Shown here: piece after piece, positions 1-6,700 of the stretch
Layout: every line of letters begins with the position of its first letter
Numbering within the stretch: position 1 is the stretch's first letter
The notes under the pieces: model-generated
The model's input: only the letters and a program-made list of their open reading frames with translations
Told to the model about the DNA's origin: nothing
The model's database searches: none
Translations under genes and position numbers: made by a program
From: an uncultured Oscillospiraceae bacterium
GTDB taxonomy: Bacteria; Bacillota; Clostridia; Oscillospirales; Oscillospiraceae
NCBI GenBank assembly: GCA_944385305.1
Contig: CALWWS010000058.1
Coordinates: 1 to 9,855 of the forward strand
DNA length: 9,855 bases
Direction of reading: 5' to 3'

Positions 1-428
1 ATGGTATCCGCCTTGGCGGCCAGATCCGCCCGGAAACCGGCCAGGTACGCCGCGTCCTTCTCCGTCAGCGCACAGCCCTCCAGCTTCTCCATGAGCACAT
101 CCGCCGCCTGGCCCAGGGCCTGATCCCACTGGTACATCTCCCGGGGGCTGTCCGCCCGCTCCAGCTCCTGCCGGGCATTGTGCACATCCGCCGTGTCCGC
201 CTCGGTCAGGTAGCGCAGGGCTACCGACTCCAGGTTGGCCGCCACGGCCCGGCGCTGCTCCAGGTCGGTGGCAATGGACTGGCCGCTGCCGTCTGCACCG
301 GTGTAAAACAGCTCCTCCACCTCGCTGCGCGCCGCAGTCAGGGAGCGGTGGGAGCCCAGCAAAATGCTCAGGGCAATCACCACCACCATCCCCACCATGG
401 CGCCGGTATAGGATCTCAAAAATTTCAT
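1..428 (-). CDS. Membrane-anchored LemA-like protein, 3' end outside window
   Basis: This is the N-terminal 142 residues of a protein whose C-terminus lies beyond position 1. The ATG at 428-426 follows a clear GAGGAG ribosome binding site and sits 21 bases after the telA stop, so it is the third gene of the xpaC-telA operon. The start MKFLRSYTG is followed by one hydrophobic segment (about residues 9-25) and then an extracytoplasmic helical region rich in Ala, Glu and Arg. The pattern of EQRRAVAANLESVALRY followed by ARQELERA resembles the coiled helices of LemA-family proteins. LemA-like and TPM-domain genes often sit beside telA in clostridia, which supports the call. Function is unknown. 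The LemA assignment is from pattern memory only, and a generic secreted helical protein is the alternative. Confidence 0.6.
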   Translation of the reverse strand, partial: MKFLRSYTGAMVGMVVVIALSILLGSHRSLTAARSEVEELFYTGADGSGQSIATDLEQRRAVAANLESVALRYLTEADTADVHNARQELERADSPREMYQWDQALGQAADVLMEKLEGCALTEKDAAYLAGFRADLAAKADT

Positions 429-449
429 ACGCGCTCCTCGCCGGAGGGA

Positions 450-1640
450 TCAGCCCCGCAGCTCCAGCAGCTTCTGCTTGAGCTCGCCCTCAATCCGGCC
501 CAGCTCTGCCTCGGCCTCCCGGCGCTTCTGGGCTCCCTCCTGCTGAATCTTCATCACCTCATCCAGGGTGGAGATGAGCTGCTGGTTGGTCTTCTGGAGG
601 GTCTGGATGTCCACCACGGAGCGCTCGGCCTCCCTGGCGGTCTCCACCGTGCCCATCTTCAGCATCTCTGCGTTCTTCTGGAGCAGCTCATTGGTCATGT
701 TGGTCACCGCACCCTGGGCGGCGGTGGCCTGACGGGAGTGCTCCAGCCCCAGGGCCAGCACCATCTGGGACTTCCACAAGGGGATGGTGTTCACCAGGGA
801 GGACTGGATCTTCTCCAGCATCAGGGTGTCGTTGTTCTGGAGCAGACGGGTCTGGGGCCCCATCTGGATAGAGATCATCCGGGTAAGCTCCAGGTCATGG
901 AGCTTCTTCTCAAAGCGGGTACACATGTTGGCCAGGTCGTTGTAGGCCTGGGCGTCCTCCTGTGCGCCGGTCTGGGCTGCCTTTTGGCGCAGCTGCTCCA
1001 GCTCGTTTTCCCGCACCTGCCCCAGACGCTTCTTTCCCGCCAGGATATACATGGTCAGTTCTTTATAGTACTTGGTGTTGAGATCATACATCTGATCCAG
1101 CAGGGCGATGTCCTTCATGAGGGTGATCTGGTGCTTCTCCAGCACTTCCACGATCTTGTCCACATTGGCCTCCGCCTTGCTGTAAGAGGCTTTGAGCTCC
1201 TCCAGCTCGCTGCGCTTCTTCTGGAACCAGCCGAAAAGCCCCTTCTTCTCCTGCCCGTCAAAGCCCTTGAGCTCCACCACCAGGGAGGACAGGGCCTGCC
1301 CCACCTCTCCCAGATCTTTGGTGCGCACCGACTCCAGGGTACTCTGAGAAAAGCTGGCAATATTCTTCTGGGCGGCAGCCCCGTACTGGAGAACCACATT
1401 GGCGTCGGTGATGTCAATCTTCTGGGCAAAGTCATCCACAATCTTCCGCTCGGCCTCGGTGAGCTGGCTCTCGTCCAGCTGCACGGCGTTGGCCTGCCGC
1501 TGCTGCTCCGCTGCCTGCTGGTCGGGAGTAAGGGTCAGATTGGGGGCCTCCGGCGCCCTGGAAGCCGCCTGTCCGGCCGCGCCGGTATTCAAATCAGGGG
1601 TCAGGGTCAGCTCAGGCGTATAGTCCATCTCATTTGCCAT
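450..1640 (-). CDS. telA: TelA-family toxic anion resistance protein
   Basis: A 396-residue soluble protein of the TelA family (toxic anion resistance, named after plasmid tellurite resistance), close to the usual family length. The N-terminal 50 residues are a low-complexity Thr/Pro/Ala/Gln segment. The rest is almost entirely helical, as expected for the family: a DFAQKIDITDANVVLQYG region near residue 70, a KGLFGWFQKKRSELEEL segment near residue 133, a TMYILAGKKRL segment near residue 197, and a coiled-coil C-terminus. The ATG at 1640 is preceded by AAAGGATG, which overlaps the end of xpaC. It is the middle gene of xpaC-telA-LemA-like, an arrangement common in Firmicutes. The biochemical role is not established. 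Resistance to tellurite or to cell-envelope stress is the family-based guess, and real anion export is doubtful because there are no membrane segments. Confidence 0.9.
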   Translation of the reverse strand: MANEMDYTPELTLTPDLNTGAAGQAASRAPEAPNLTLTPDQQAAEQQRQANAVQLDESQLTEAERKIVDDFAQKIDITDANVVLQYGAAAQKNIASFSQSTLESVRTKDLGEVGQALSSLVVELKGFDGQEKKGLFGWFQKKRSELEELKASYSKAEANVDKIVEVLEKHQITLMKDIALLDQMYDLNTKYYKELTMYILAGKKRLGQVRENELEQLRQKAAQTGAQEDAQAYNDLANMCTRFEKKLHDLELTRMISIQMGPQTRLLQNNDTLMLEKIQSSLVNTIPLWKSQMVLALGLEHSRQATAAQGAVTNMTNELLQKNAEMLKMGTVETAREAERSVVDIQTLQKTNQQLISTLDEVMKIQQEGAQKRREAEAELGRIEGELKQKLLELRG

Positions 1641-1655
1641 ATCGATACATCCTTT

Positions 1656-2318
1656 CTACTGCTGCTTCATCTGCATACCGGTCAGCCCCTCCTGGGCCAG
1701 CATCTGCTCCATCACGGTGATCTCGGTGGAGATATCCAGCGCCGCGTCGGCAAACAGCGCGTCCAGCTGCCGGTCATAGGCCAGCACCACCTTGTCCAGC
1801 AGCGCGTCAATCTTTCCCTTGGTTCCGTCCACCACGGCGCCCGACACCCCGGTGTCATCCATGCGGTCGTAGGCGTTGAGCAGCTTCAGGGTGGTGGGCA
1901 TGTAGTAGTTCAGAAAGCGGCGGATCTGGGGCAGCTTCTCCGGATTTTCCAGCACATAGGCGAAGATCTGCCCCGTCCGCTCCTCCATGTGGTCAATCTG
2001 GGTGGAAATCTTCTCATCAGCAATGCTCTCGTTGAGGCGGCGCATCTCGGAGATGGCCCGATCCCGCTCGGCCGCCAGGGCGTCCAGCTGGGCATTGCCC
2101 GCGGACTCCGGCTCCTCCTTCAGCTCCGGCTCCTCATCGGGCACAACCAGCACCCGGTCCCGCCACAGCCTGCGTCCCAGCCAGAATGCCGCCACGGACA
2201 CCACCGCCGCCAGCACAAAGTGCCACAGGGCGTACAGGGGGAAAAACAGCGCCCAGATTACCCACACCGCCGCCGCCGCGTAGAGGGGCGCCGGCGATTT
2301 CTTCACAATTCTGGCCAA
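1656..2318 (-). CDS. xpaC: XpaC-like 5-bromo-4-chloroindolyl phosphate hydrolysis family protein
   Basis: A 220-residue protein beginning with a lysine-rich stretch and two closely spaced hydrophobic helices (about residues 11-29 and 32-48), then an acidic linker (residues 58-72) and a helical cytoplasmic domain. The segment IFAYVLENPEKLPQIRRF followed by LNYYMPTTLKLLNAYDRM (about residues 118-153) is typical of the XpaC family. The family is named for a Bacillus subtilis gene linked to hydrolysis of the chromogenic phosphate X-phos, but no catalytic activity is firmly known. The start is TTG at 2318, chosen because a GGGGGGATGAG ribosome binding site lies at the right distance. The nearby ATG inside that site is out of frame. 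It is the first gene of the operon with telA, 15 bases apart. Confidence 0.88.
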   Translation of the reverse strand: MARIVKKSPAPLYAAAAVWVIWALFFPLYALWHFVLAAVVSVAAFWLGRRLWRDRVLVVPDEEPELKEEPESAGNAQLDALAAERDRAISEMRRLNESIADEKISTQIDHMEERTGQIFAYVLENPEKLPQIRRFLNYYMPTTLKLLNAYDRMDDTGVSGAVVDGTKGKIDALLDKVVLAYDRQLDALFADAALDISTEITVMEQMLAQEGLTGMQMKQQ

Positions 2319-2385
2319 TTTCTCATCCCCCCGGGCAATTCTCCGTCACTTCCGTCCCCACGGACGTCAAGACTGCTTTGCGGTT

Positions 2386-2414
2386 ATTGTACCTTTCCCC
2401 GGGGTGGGTGTCAA
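2386..2414 (-). promoter_or_regulatory. Sigma-A promoter of the xpaC-telA operon
   Basis: On the minus strand TTGACA (2414-2409) is followed by a 17-base spacer and TACAAT (2391-2386). This is near-perfect consensus and predicts a transcript start near 2380. The untranslated leader would be about 60 bases and contains a small CGTCC/GGACG hairpin. Confidence 0.85.
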
Positions 2415-2421
2415 GAACACG

Positions 2422-2450
2422 TTGACTTTCACCGGGAAACTCATTATTAT
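2422..2450 (+). promoter_or_regulatory. Sigma-A promoter of the threonine ammonia-lyase gene
   Basis: TTGACT (2422-2427), a 17-base spacer and TATTAT (2445-2450) predict a start near 2457. It lies back to back with the xpaC promoter, the two -35 boxes being 7 bases apart. The promoter sits inside the open frame upstream of the ATG at 2488, which argues against any earlier translation start. Confidence 0.82.
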
Positions 2451-2487
2451 AGTAGAATGTACTGATGGGAAGGGAAGTCTGCGTTCA

Positions 2488-3708
2488 ATGCTCACACTTC
2501 AGCAGTTTAAGCAGGCCCGCAGCGTGCTGGCGGGCGTGATTCTGGATACCAATCTGATTTACAGCAAGTCCTTCTCCAAGGCCACGGGAAATCAGGTCTA
2601 TCTCAAGCCGGAGAACATGCAGGTCACCGGGGCCTATAAAATCCGGGGCGCCTATTACAAGATCAGCACCCTTACCGAGGAGGAGCGGGCCCGGGGGCTG
2701 GTCACCGCCTCGGCGGGCAACCACGCCCAGGGGGTGGCCTACGCCGCTCAAGCTGCCGGGGTGGAGGCTACCATTGTCATGCCCACCACCACTCCCCTGG
2801 TAAAGGTGAACAACACCAAGGACTATGGGGCCACGGTCATCCTCCAGGGAGAGACCTTTGACGACGCCGCCGAGCTGGCTGCCCAGCTCGCCCGGGAGAA
2901 GGGCCTGACCTATATCCACCCCTTCAACGACCCGGCGGTGGCCACCGGACAGGGCACTATCGCCTATGAGATCTTCTCCGACCTGCCCGATGTGGACATG
3001 ATCCTGGTGCCCATCGGCGGCGGCGGCCTGGCCGCCGGGGTGTCCACCCTGGCCAAGCTGCTCAACCCCAAGGTGAAGGTCATCGGGGTGGAGCCCACCG
3101 GCGCGGCCTCCATGAAGGCCAGTGTTGAGGCGGGGCATGTCCTCACCCTGGACAGCATGGAAACCATCGCTGACGGCGTGGCGGTCAAGACCCCCGGCGA
3201 TCAGATCTTCCCCTATATCCAGCAAAATATTGACGACATCCTCACCATTGACGACAATGAGCTGGTGGATGCCTTCCTGGATATGATGGAGAAGCACAAG
3301 ATGATCGTGGAGAATGCCGGTCTGCTCACCGTCGCCGCCCTGACCCATCTGGACTGCAAGGGAAAAAACGTGGTAAGCGTGCTCTCCGGGGGCAATATGG
3401 ACGTGATCACCATCGCCAGCCTGGTGCAGCACGGGCTCATTAACCGGGGCCGGGTGTTTACCTTCTCCGTGCAGCTGCCCGACCGGCCCGGCGAGCTGCT
3501 GCGGGTGGCCAATATTGTGGCCCACGCCAACGGCAATATCATCAAGCTGGAGCACAACCAGTTCATCAACATCAACCGCCAGAGCGGCGTGGCGCTGCGG
3601 GTCACTCTGGAGGCCTTTGGCCACACTCACAAGCGCGCCATTCTGGACGCCATGTGCGCCGCCGGTTACCAGGCCCGGGAGTGCCACACCAACGATTTCT
3701 ACAACTGA
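2488..3708 (+). CDS. ilvA: Threonine ammonia-lyase, medium form with C-terminal ACT domain
   Basis: A 406-residue PLP enzyme that deaminates threonine to 2-oxobutanoate and ammonia. The PLP lysine is K51 in ENMQVTGAYKIRGA. The SAGNHAQG substrate loop starts at residue 75, and the glycine-rich phosphate-binding loop PIGGGGLAAG is at residues 175-184. From about residue 320 a single ACT domain follows (RVFTFSVQLPDRPGELL), so this is the one-ACT medium form, like catabolic TdcB-type enzymes, rather than the long two-ACT biosynthetic IlvA. The ACT domain suggests effector control. The frame stays open back to a GTG at 2404, but that extension covers the -35 and -10 boxes, so I chose the ATG at 2488, preceded by GAAGGGAAG. 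It is apparently a single-gene transcript. Whether the role is catabolic or isoleucine synthesis cannot be decided here. Confidence 0.93.
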   Translation: MLTLQQFKQARSVLAGVILDTNLIYSKSFSKATGNQVYLKPENMQVTGAYKIRGAYYKISTLTEEERARGLVTASAGNHAQGVAYAAQAAGVEATIVMPTTTPLVKVNNTKDYGATVILQGETFDDAAELAAQLAREKGLTYIHPFNDPAVATGQGTIAYEIFSDLPDVDMILVPIGGGGLAAGVSTLAKLLNPKVKVIGVEPTGAASMKASVEAGHVLTLDSMETIADGVAVKTPGDQIFPYIQQNIDDILTIDDNELVDAFLDMMEKHKMIVENAGLLTVAALTHLDCKGKNVVSVLSGGNMDVITIASLVQHGLINRGRVFTFSVQLPDRPGELLRVANIVAHANGNIIKLEHNQFININRQSGVALRVTLEAFGHTHKRAILDAMCAAGYQARECHTNDFYN

Positions 3709-3714
3709 TCCGGT

Positions 3715-3741
3715 GCCGCCCGCCGCAGTGCGGCGGGCGGC
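3715..3741 (+). terminator. Hairpin terminator after threonine ammonia-lyase
   Basis: A perfect 12-bp stem, GCCGCCCGCCGC / GCGGCGGGCGGC, with an AGT loop starts six bases after the stop codon. The following TATATGATG is only weakly T-rich, so the efficiency is uncertain. Confidence 0.65.
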
Positions 3742-3930
3742 TATATGATGCGGCGCGCCTGCCGGGCCCGCAGCCGCCCGGCCGGATTTTGGGGAGGCGG
3801 GGGAACCCCGGAGCGGCCGTCCCGGCGCGTCATCCGCTTGGTGTATCCTATGTGCCCCCGGTCCGTCCGGTGCAACGACCCCTCCCCCACGAACACTCAG
3901 GGTACCTGCCAGATAAAGGAGTGGTAAACC
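3742..3930 (+). other. GC-rich structured spacer upstream of rpe
   Basis: This spacer of about 190 bases has no convincing gene. It can fold: GATG (3747) pairs with CATC (3831), CGCGCC (3754) with GGCGCG (3824), and an inner CGGGG-GAA-CCCCG hairpin spans 3798-3810. GGGGAGG (3791) could instead pair with CCTCCCC (3881). The rpe ribosome binding site AAAGGAG is at its right end. I could not match it to a known riboswitch, and saw no good promoter. Confidence 0.4.
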
Positions 3931-4578
3931 ATGATCAAAATCGCGCCTTCCATTCTCTCCGCAGATTTTGCCAATTTGGAGCGGGATATTAAGCGGGTCT
4001 CCTCTGCCGATTGGGTCCATGTGGACGTGATGGACGGCATGTTTGTCCCCAACATCACCATTGGCCCTCCGGTGGTGCAGTCGGTACGCAAGTGCACCGA
4101 TCTGTTTTTGGATGTACACCTGATGATTGAAAAGCCGGCCCGGTACATCGAGGCTTTTGCCAAGGCGGGGGCCGACCTTATCAGCGTCCATCTGGAGGCC
4201 GACCATCCCACCGGCATTGCCAAGGCCCTGGACATTATGGATGCCTGTGGGGTAAAAAAGGCGGTAGCCCTGCGGCCCATCACCAAGGCGGAGGCTGTGC
4301 TGCCCTATCTGGAGCAGCTGGACCTGGTGCTGGTGATGACGGTGGAGCCCGGCTTCGGCGGCCAGGCCTTTATGGAGGAGCAGCTGGAGATCGTCTCCCA
4401 GGTCCGCACACTGATTAACCGCTACAACCCCGCCTGCCGCCTGGAGGTGGACGGCGGCATTAACGTCCACACTGCCCGGCGGGTCATGGCCGCCGGGGCG
4501 GACACGCTGGTGGCCGGCTCCTCGGTATACGGCGCCGCCGATCCCAATCAGGCCGTGGCTGAGCTGCGGGGGGCCTAG
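3931..4578 (+). CDS. rpe: Ribulose-phosphate 3-epimerase
   Basis: A 215-residue (beta/alpha)8 barrel of standard length that interconverts ribulose 5-phosphate and xylulose 5-phosphate in the non-oxidative pentose phosphate pathway. Family motifs are intact: APSILSAD at residues 5-12, VHVDVMDGMFVPN with metal/acid-base residues H30 and D32, H63 in DVHLMIEKP, the phosphate-binding PGFGGQ at 140-145, and LEVDGGI with catalytic D174. The phosphate site at the C-terminal end is AGSSVYG. The ATG at 3931 follows AAAGGAG. The usual bacterial LNP and VNPGFGGQ are LRP (R115) and VEPGFGGQ (E139) here, as in animal-type enzymes with LKP/VEP. It is very likely cotranscribed with recR, two bases downstream. 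Confidence 0.97.
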   Translation: MIKIAPSILSADFANLERDIKRVSSADWVHVDVMDGMFVPNITIGPPVVQSVRKCTDLFLDVHLMIEKPARYIEAFAKAGADLISVHLEADHPTGIAKALDIMDACGVKKAVALRPITKAEAVLPYLEQLDLVLVMTVEPGFGGQAFMEEQLEIVSQVRTLINRYNPACRLEVDGGINVHTARRVMAAGADTLVAGSSVYGAADPNQAVAELRGA

Positions 4579-4580
4579 AT

Positions 4581-5183
4581 ATGCAGTACTTTCCTCCCGC
4601 GCTGGAGCAGCTGGTGGAGCAGTTTGCCCGCCTGCCCGGCATCGGGCGCAAATCCGCCCAGCGTCTGGCCTTCTTTGTCCTCTCCCTGCCCGATGAGGAG
4701 GCTGCCGCCTTCGCCGGCGCCATCACCGCCGCCAAGTCCTCCATCCGCTGCTGTCCGGTATGCCAGAACTTTACCGAGGGGGAAGGCCCCTGCTCCATCT
4801 GCGCCAGCCCCAAGCGGGATCACAGCGTGATCTGCGTGGTGGCTGAGGCCAAGGACGTGGTGGCCATGGAGCGTTCCCGGGAGTATCAGGGCCTCTACCA
4901 CGTGCTCCACGGAGTCATCTCCCCCATGAACCACGTAGGCCCCGATGACCTCCATGTGAAGGAACTGGTGGAGCGGGTGGCCGCCGGCCAGGTAGGCGAG
5001 GTAATCATGGCCACCAACCCGGACACCGAGGGAGAGGCCACCGCCATGTACCTCTCCCGGCTGCTAAAGCCCTTTCAGGTGAAGGTGACCCGCCTGGCCT
5101 ACGGCATCCCCGTGGGCAGCCACCTGGAGTACGCCGACGACGCCACCCTCATGCGCGCCCTGGAGGGCCGCCGGGAAATGTAG
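4581..5183 (+). CDS. recR: Recombination mediator protein RecR
   Basis: A 200-residue RecR of normal length, which with RecF and RecO loads RecA onto gapped or SSB-coated DNA. Domains appear in order: helix-hairpin-helix LPGIGRKSAQR (residues 18-28), a four-cysteine zinc site C58-X2-C61-X9-C71-X2-C74, a Toprim domain (about residues 80-175, with VVAEAKDVVAMER and NPDTEGEATAMYL), and a C-terminal RLAYGIPVGSHLEYADDATL Walker-B-like motif. The ATG at 4581 is two bases after the rpe stop; the G-run at the end of rpe is the likely ribosome binding site. In many bacteria recR is linked to dnaX and ybaB. Here it is paired with rpe instead, and no dnaX lies upstream. A strong terminator follows. Confidence 0.97.
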   Translation: MQYFPPALEQLVEQFARLPGIGRKSAQRLAFFVLSLPDEEAAAFAGAITAAKSSIRCCPVCQNFTEGEGPCSICASPKRDHSVICVVAEAKDVVAMERSREYQGLYHVLHGVISPMNHVGPDDLHVKELVERVAAGQVGEVIMATNPDTEGEATAMYLSRLLKPFQVKVTRLAYGIPVGSHLEYADDATLMRALEGRREM

Positions 5184-5195
5184 AGAACATGCACA

Positions 5196-5240
5196 GGACG
5201 GGATGGATCCACAGCGATCCATCCCGTCCCTTTCTCTTTT
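5196..5240 (+). terminator. Intrinsic terminator of rpe-recR
   Basis: A perfect 14-bp stem, GGACGGGATGGATC / GATCCATCCCGTCC, with a CACAGC loop is followed by the T-rich CTTTCTCTTTT. It lies between convergent recR and the flavin reductase gene. In the other direction the tail is not T-rich, so it mainly serves recR. Confidence 0.92.
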
Positions 5241-5246
5241 CCGGCC

Positions 5247-5852
5247 TTAAAAATCTTTGACCAGCTCCTCCGCCCGGCCCATGGCCTGCTCCAGCAGCTG
5301 GGCCGGGTCGTTGCGCACATCGTCCATCCCCTGGGCGCACAGGCACTGGAACTGGGGGATGCCGTACAGGGCGCACAGGGCCTCCAGCTGCCGGGCTCCC
5401 ATCTCCATCCACTGTGTCTCCGGCAGGGAGAAGTCCCCGCCCCGGGTGGTAATGAGCAGCAGCTTTTTTGCCCGTCCCAGACCCACCGGTGCGCCGTGCT
5501 CATTGTAGCGGAATACCACCCCGACGACTGAGATGCGCTCCAGGTAGATCTTCAAAATGGCGGGAAAGGACAGCTCCCAGAAGGGGGCGGCGATTACCAC
5601 CTTATCCGCCCCGGCAAACTGCCGGGCGGTGGCAAACATAGGCTGATCCAGCCGCCCCGCCGCCAGCAGCGCCTCCTCCTCCTCCAGGTTTTCACGATAA
5701 AGAGGCTGTAATCTATCCCGCATTAAATTGCGTTCTGTAATCACATCTTCCGGATGCAGCTCCCCGTACCTGGCCAAAAAGTGCCGGGCCAGCTTCAGGG
5801 TACGGGACTGCTCCTCCCGCACACAGGCGTTGACAAAAAGAATTTCCGCCAC
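5247..5852 (-). CDS. AzoR-type NAD(P)H-dependent FMN reductase
   Basis: A 201-residue flavodoxin-like protein of the NAD(P)H-quinone oxidoreductase / FMN-dependent azoreductase family. The N-terminal strand MAEILFVNACVREEQSRT gives the FMN-phosphate loop (residues 10-18). Residues 90-97 (PFWELSFP) with the following LKIYLERI and GVVFRY match the AzoR flavin-binding region PMYNFxxPxxLKxYxD...GVTFRY. TTRGGD at 135-140 corresponds to the second flavin contact. It probably reduces quinones, azo or nitro compounds using a flavin. The start is GTG at 5852 with a strong AGAAGGAGG site overlapping the upstream stop codon; the gap to the acetyltransferase is 15 bases, so the two are cotranscribed. The exact substrate is unknown. 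Confidence 0.88.
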   Translation of the reverse strand: MAEILFVNACVREEQSRTLKLARHFLARYGELHPEDVITERNLMRDRLQPLYRENLEEEEALLAAGRLDQPMFATARQFAGADKVVIAAPFWELSFPAILKIYLERISVVGVVFRYNEHGAPVGLGRAKKLLLITTRGGDFSLPETQWMEMGARQLEALCALYGIPQFQCLCAQGMDDVRNDPAQLLEQAMGRAEELVKDF

Positions 5853-5867
5853 GGTTTTCGCCTCCTT

Positions 5868-6599
5868 CTATTCGCCGGCCTGCTCCGGCGCCATCAGATC
5901 CTCCAGCGCGGTGAGCTCATACCAGCGCTCCACCACCTGCTCGGCCCGAAAGCCCGCCTCCCGGCACAGGGCGAAGGCCGCCTGACGGGCGGTGGACACC
6001 TCCACCCGGCAGGCGGTATATCCCTCCTCCGCCAGGCGATTCATCACGCCGTGGAGCAGCATCCGCCCCAGCCCCTTCCCCCGCTGGTGCCGGGGCAGTC
6101 CCAGGGCAGCAATCCGGGGCATGTCCGCCCCCTCCCGGAGCTGGTAGACCCCGATCGCCGCTTGATCCAGCAGGACAAAGCCGCAGCGGCCCATATCCGC
6201 CTCCTCCATCCTGTCCAGATCATCCCGGCGGTATACCGCCGCGGCGGGCACGTCGAAAAACGCCTCGTTGTACAGGGTCAGCCAGGCGCCGCAGCGCTGC
6301 CTGGTCAGGGGCTCCAGGGTCAGACGGCTCTCTTCTCCCTGCCGCCCCTCCAGGCGGCATGCCATGGACAGGGTGTCGCTGTACCAGCGCAGGCGGTAGC
6401 CCGTCCGCTCCCCCTCGTCCAGGGGGACTGCCCCATCCCGGGCGCAGACATAGACCGTGCTGGCGCCCTGGCCCAGCAGTTTGGCGGCCGCCCGGCGCAG
6501 TGTGGCATCCAGCTCCTCCGGCCCGCAGCGGCGCAGAAAAATATAACCCCGCCCCCAGGCGGGAATCTCTCTGGTGTTCAGCTCTACCACAGGGTACAT
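5868..6599 (-). CDS. GNAT-family N-acetyltransferase
   Basis: A 243-residue protein with a C-terminal GNAT fold. Motif A is ALGLPRHQRGKGLGRMLL (residues 165-182), in which RGKGLG is the acetyl-CoA pyrophosphate loop. The final strand and helix AALCREAGF-type region (about 209-217) and ERWYEL at 224-229 are typical motif B. The first 100 residues are divergent and may form a second, degenerate GNAT-like half, since the protein is longer than the usual 150-180 residues. ATG at 6599 has AGAGGAG upstream. It is the first gene of the pair with the flavin reductase, behind a TTGTCA-17-TATAAT promoter. The acetylated substrate cannot be told from the sequence. Confidence 0.88.
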   Translation of the reverse strand: MYPVVELNTREIPAWGRGYIFLRRCGPEELDATLRRAAAKLLGQGASTVYVCARDGAVPLDEGERTGYRLRWYSDTLSMACRLEGRQGEESRLTLEPLTRQRCGAWLTLYNEAFFDVPAAAVYRRDDLDRMEEADMGRCGFVLLDQAAIGVYQLREGADMPRIAALGLPRHQRGKGLGRMLLHGVMNRLAEEGYTACRVEVSTARQAAFALCREAGFRAEQVVERWYELTALEDLMAPEQAGE

Positions 6600-6630
6600 A
6601 AAAGGTACTCCTCTCCATCATCTCCCGCCC

Positions 6631-6659
6631 ATTATACCGCGGCGCCCCGGGCTTGACAA
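6631..6659 (-). promoter_or_regulatory. Promoter of the GNAT-flavin reductase operon
   Basis: On the minus strand TTGTCA (6659-6654) is followed by a 17-base spacer and a perfect TATAAT (6636-6631), giving a start near 6624 and a short leader with AGAGGAG. The -35 box forms the centre of the palindrome at 6641-6671. Confidence 0.8.
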
Positions 6660-6671
6660 GCCCGGGGCGCC
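6641..6671 (-). terminator. Terminator-like perfect palindrome after the ammonium transporter gene
   Basis: GGCGCCCCGGGCTTG and its exact inverse complement flank a single base, making a 13- to 15-bp stem 29 bases after the transporter stop. On the minus strand it is followed by GCGGTATAATG, not a T-run, so it may act as an mRNA 3' end stabiliser or an operator instead of a classical terminator. Confidence 0.5.
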
Positions 6672-6700
6672 CTTTGTGCACGCAGCACCTTATCTATTTT

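Noticed and set aside
180..2465. Long plus-strand open frame of 761 codons opposite the xpaC-telA operon
   Set aside because: It is rich in Leu, His, Gly and Gln as expected for the antisense of GC-rich genes, matches no family, and lies opposite three recognisable genes.
2404..2487. N-terminal extension of threonine ammonia-lyase from a GTG at 2404
   Set aside because: The extra 28 codons contain the -35 and -10 boxes of the gene's own promoter, and the protein family starts at the ATG at 2488.
3790..3850. Resemblance of GAGGCGGGGGAACCCC to part of a c-di-AMP (ydaO-type) riboswitch
   Set aside because: Only the GGGGAACC-like core is similar; the other conserved segments and the expected target gene types are missing.
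3745..3927. Possible 60-residue peptide gene before rpe
   Set aside because: Arg/Pro-rich composition explained by GC content, no ribosome binding site, and it overlaps the rpe ribosome binding site.
2485..4470. Long minus-strand open frame of 661 codons across threonine ammonia-lyase and rpe
   Set aside because: Antisense composition artefact; both plus-strand genes have intact catalytic motifs and this frame spans a terminator and a spacer.
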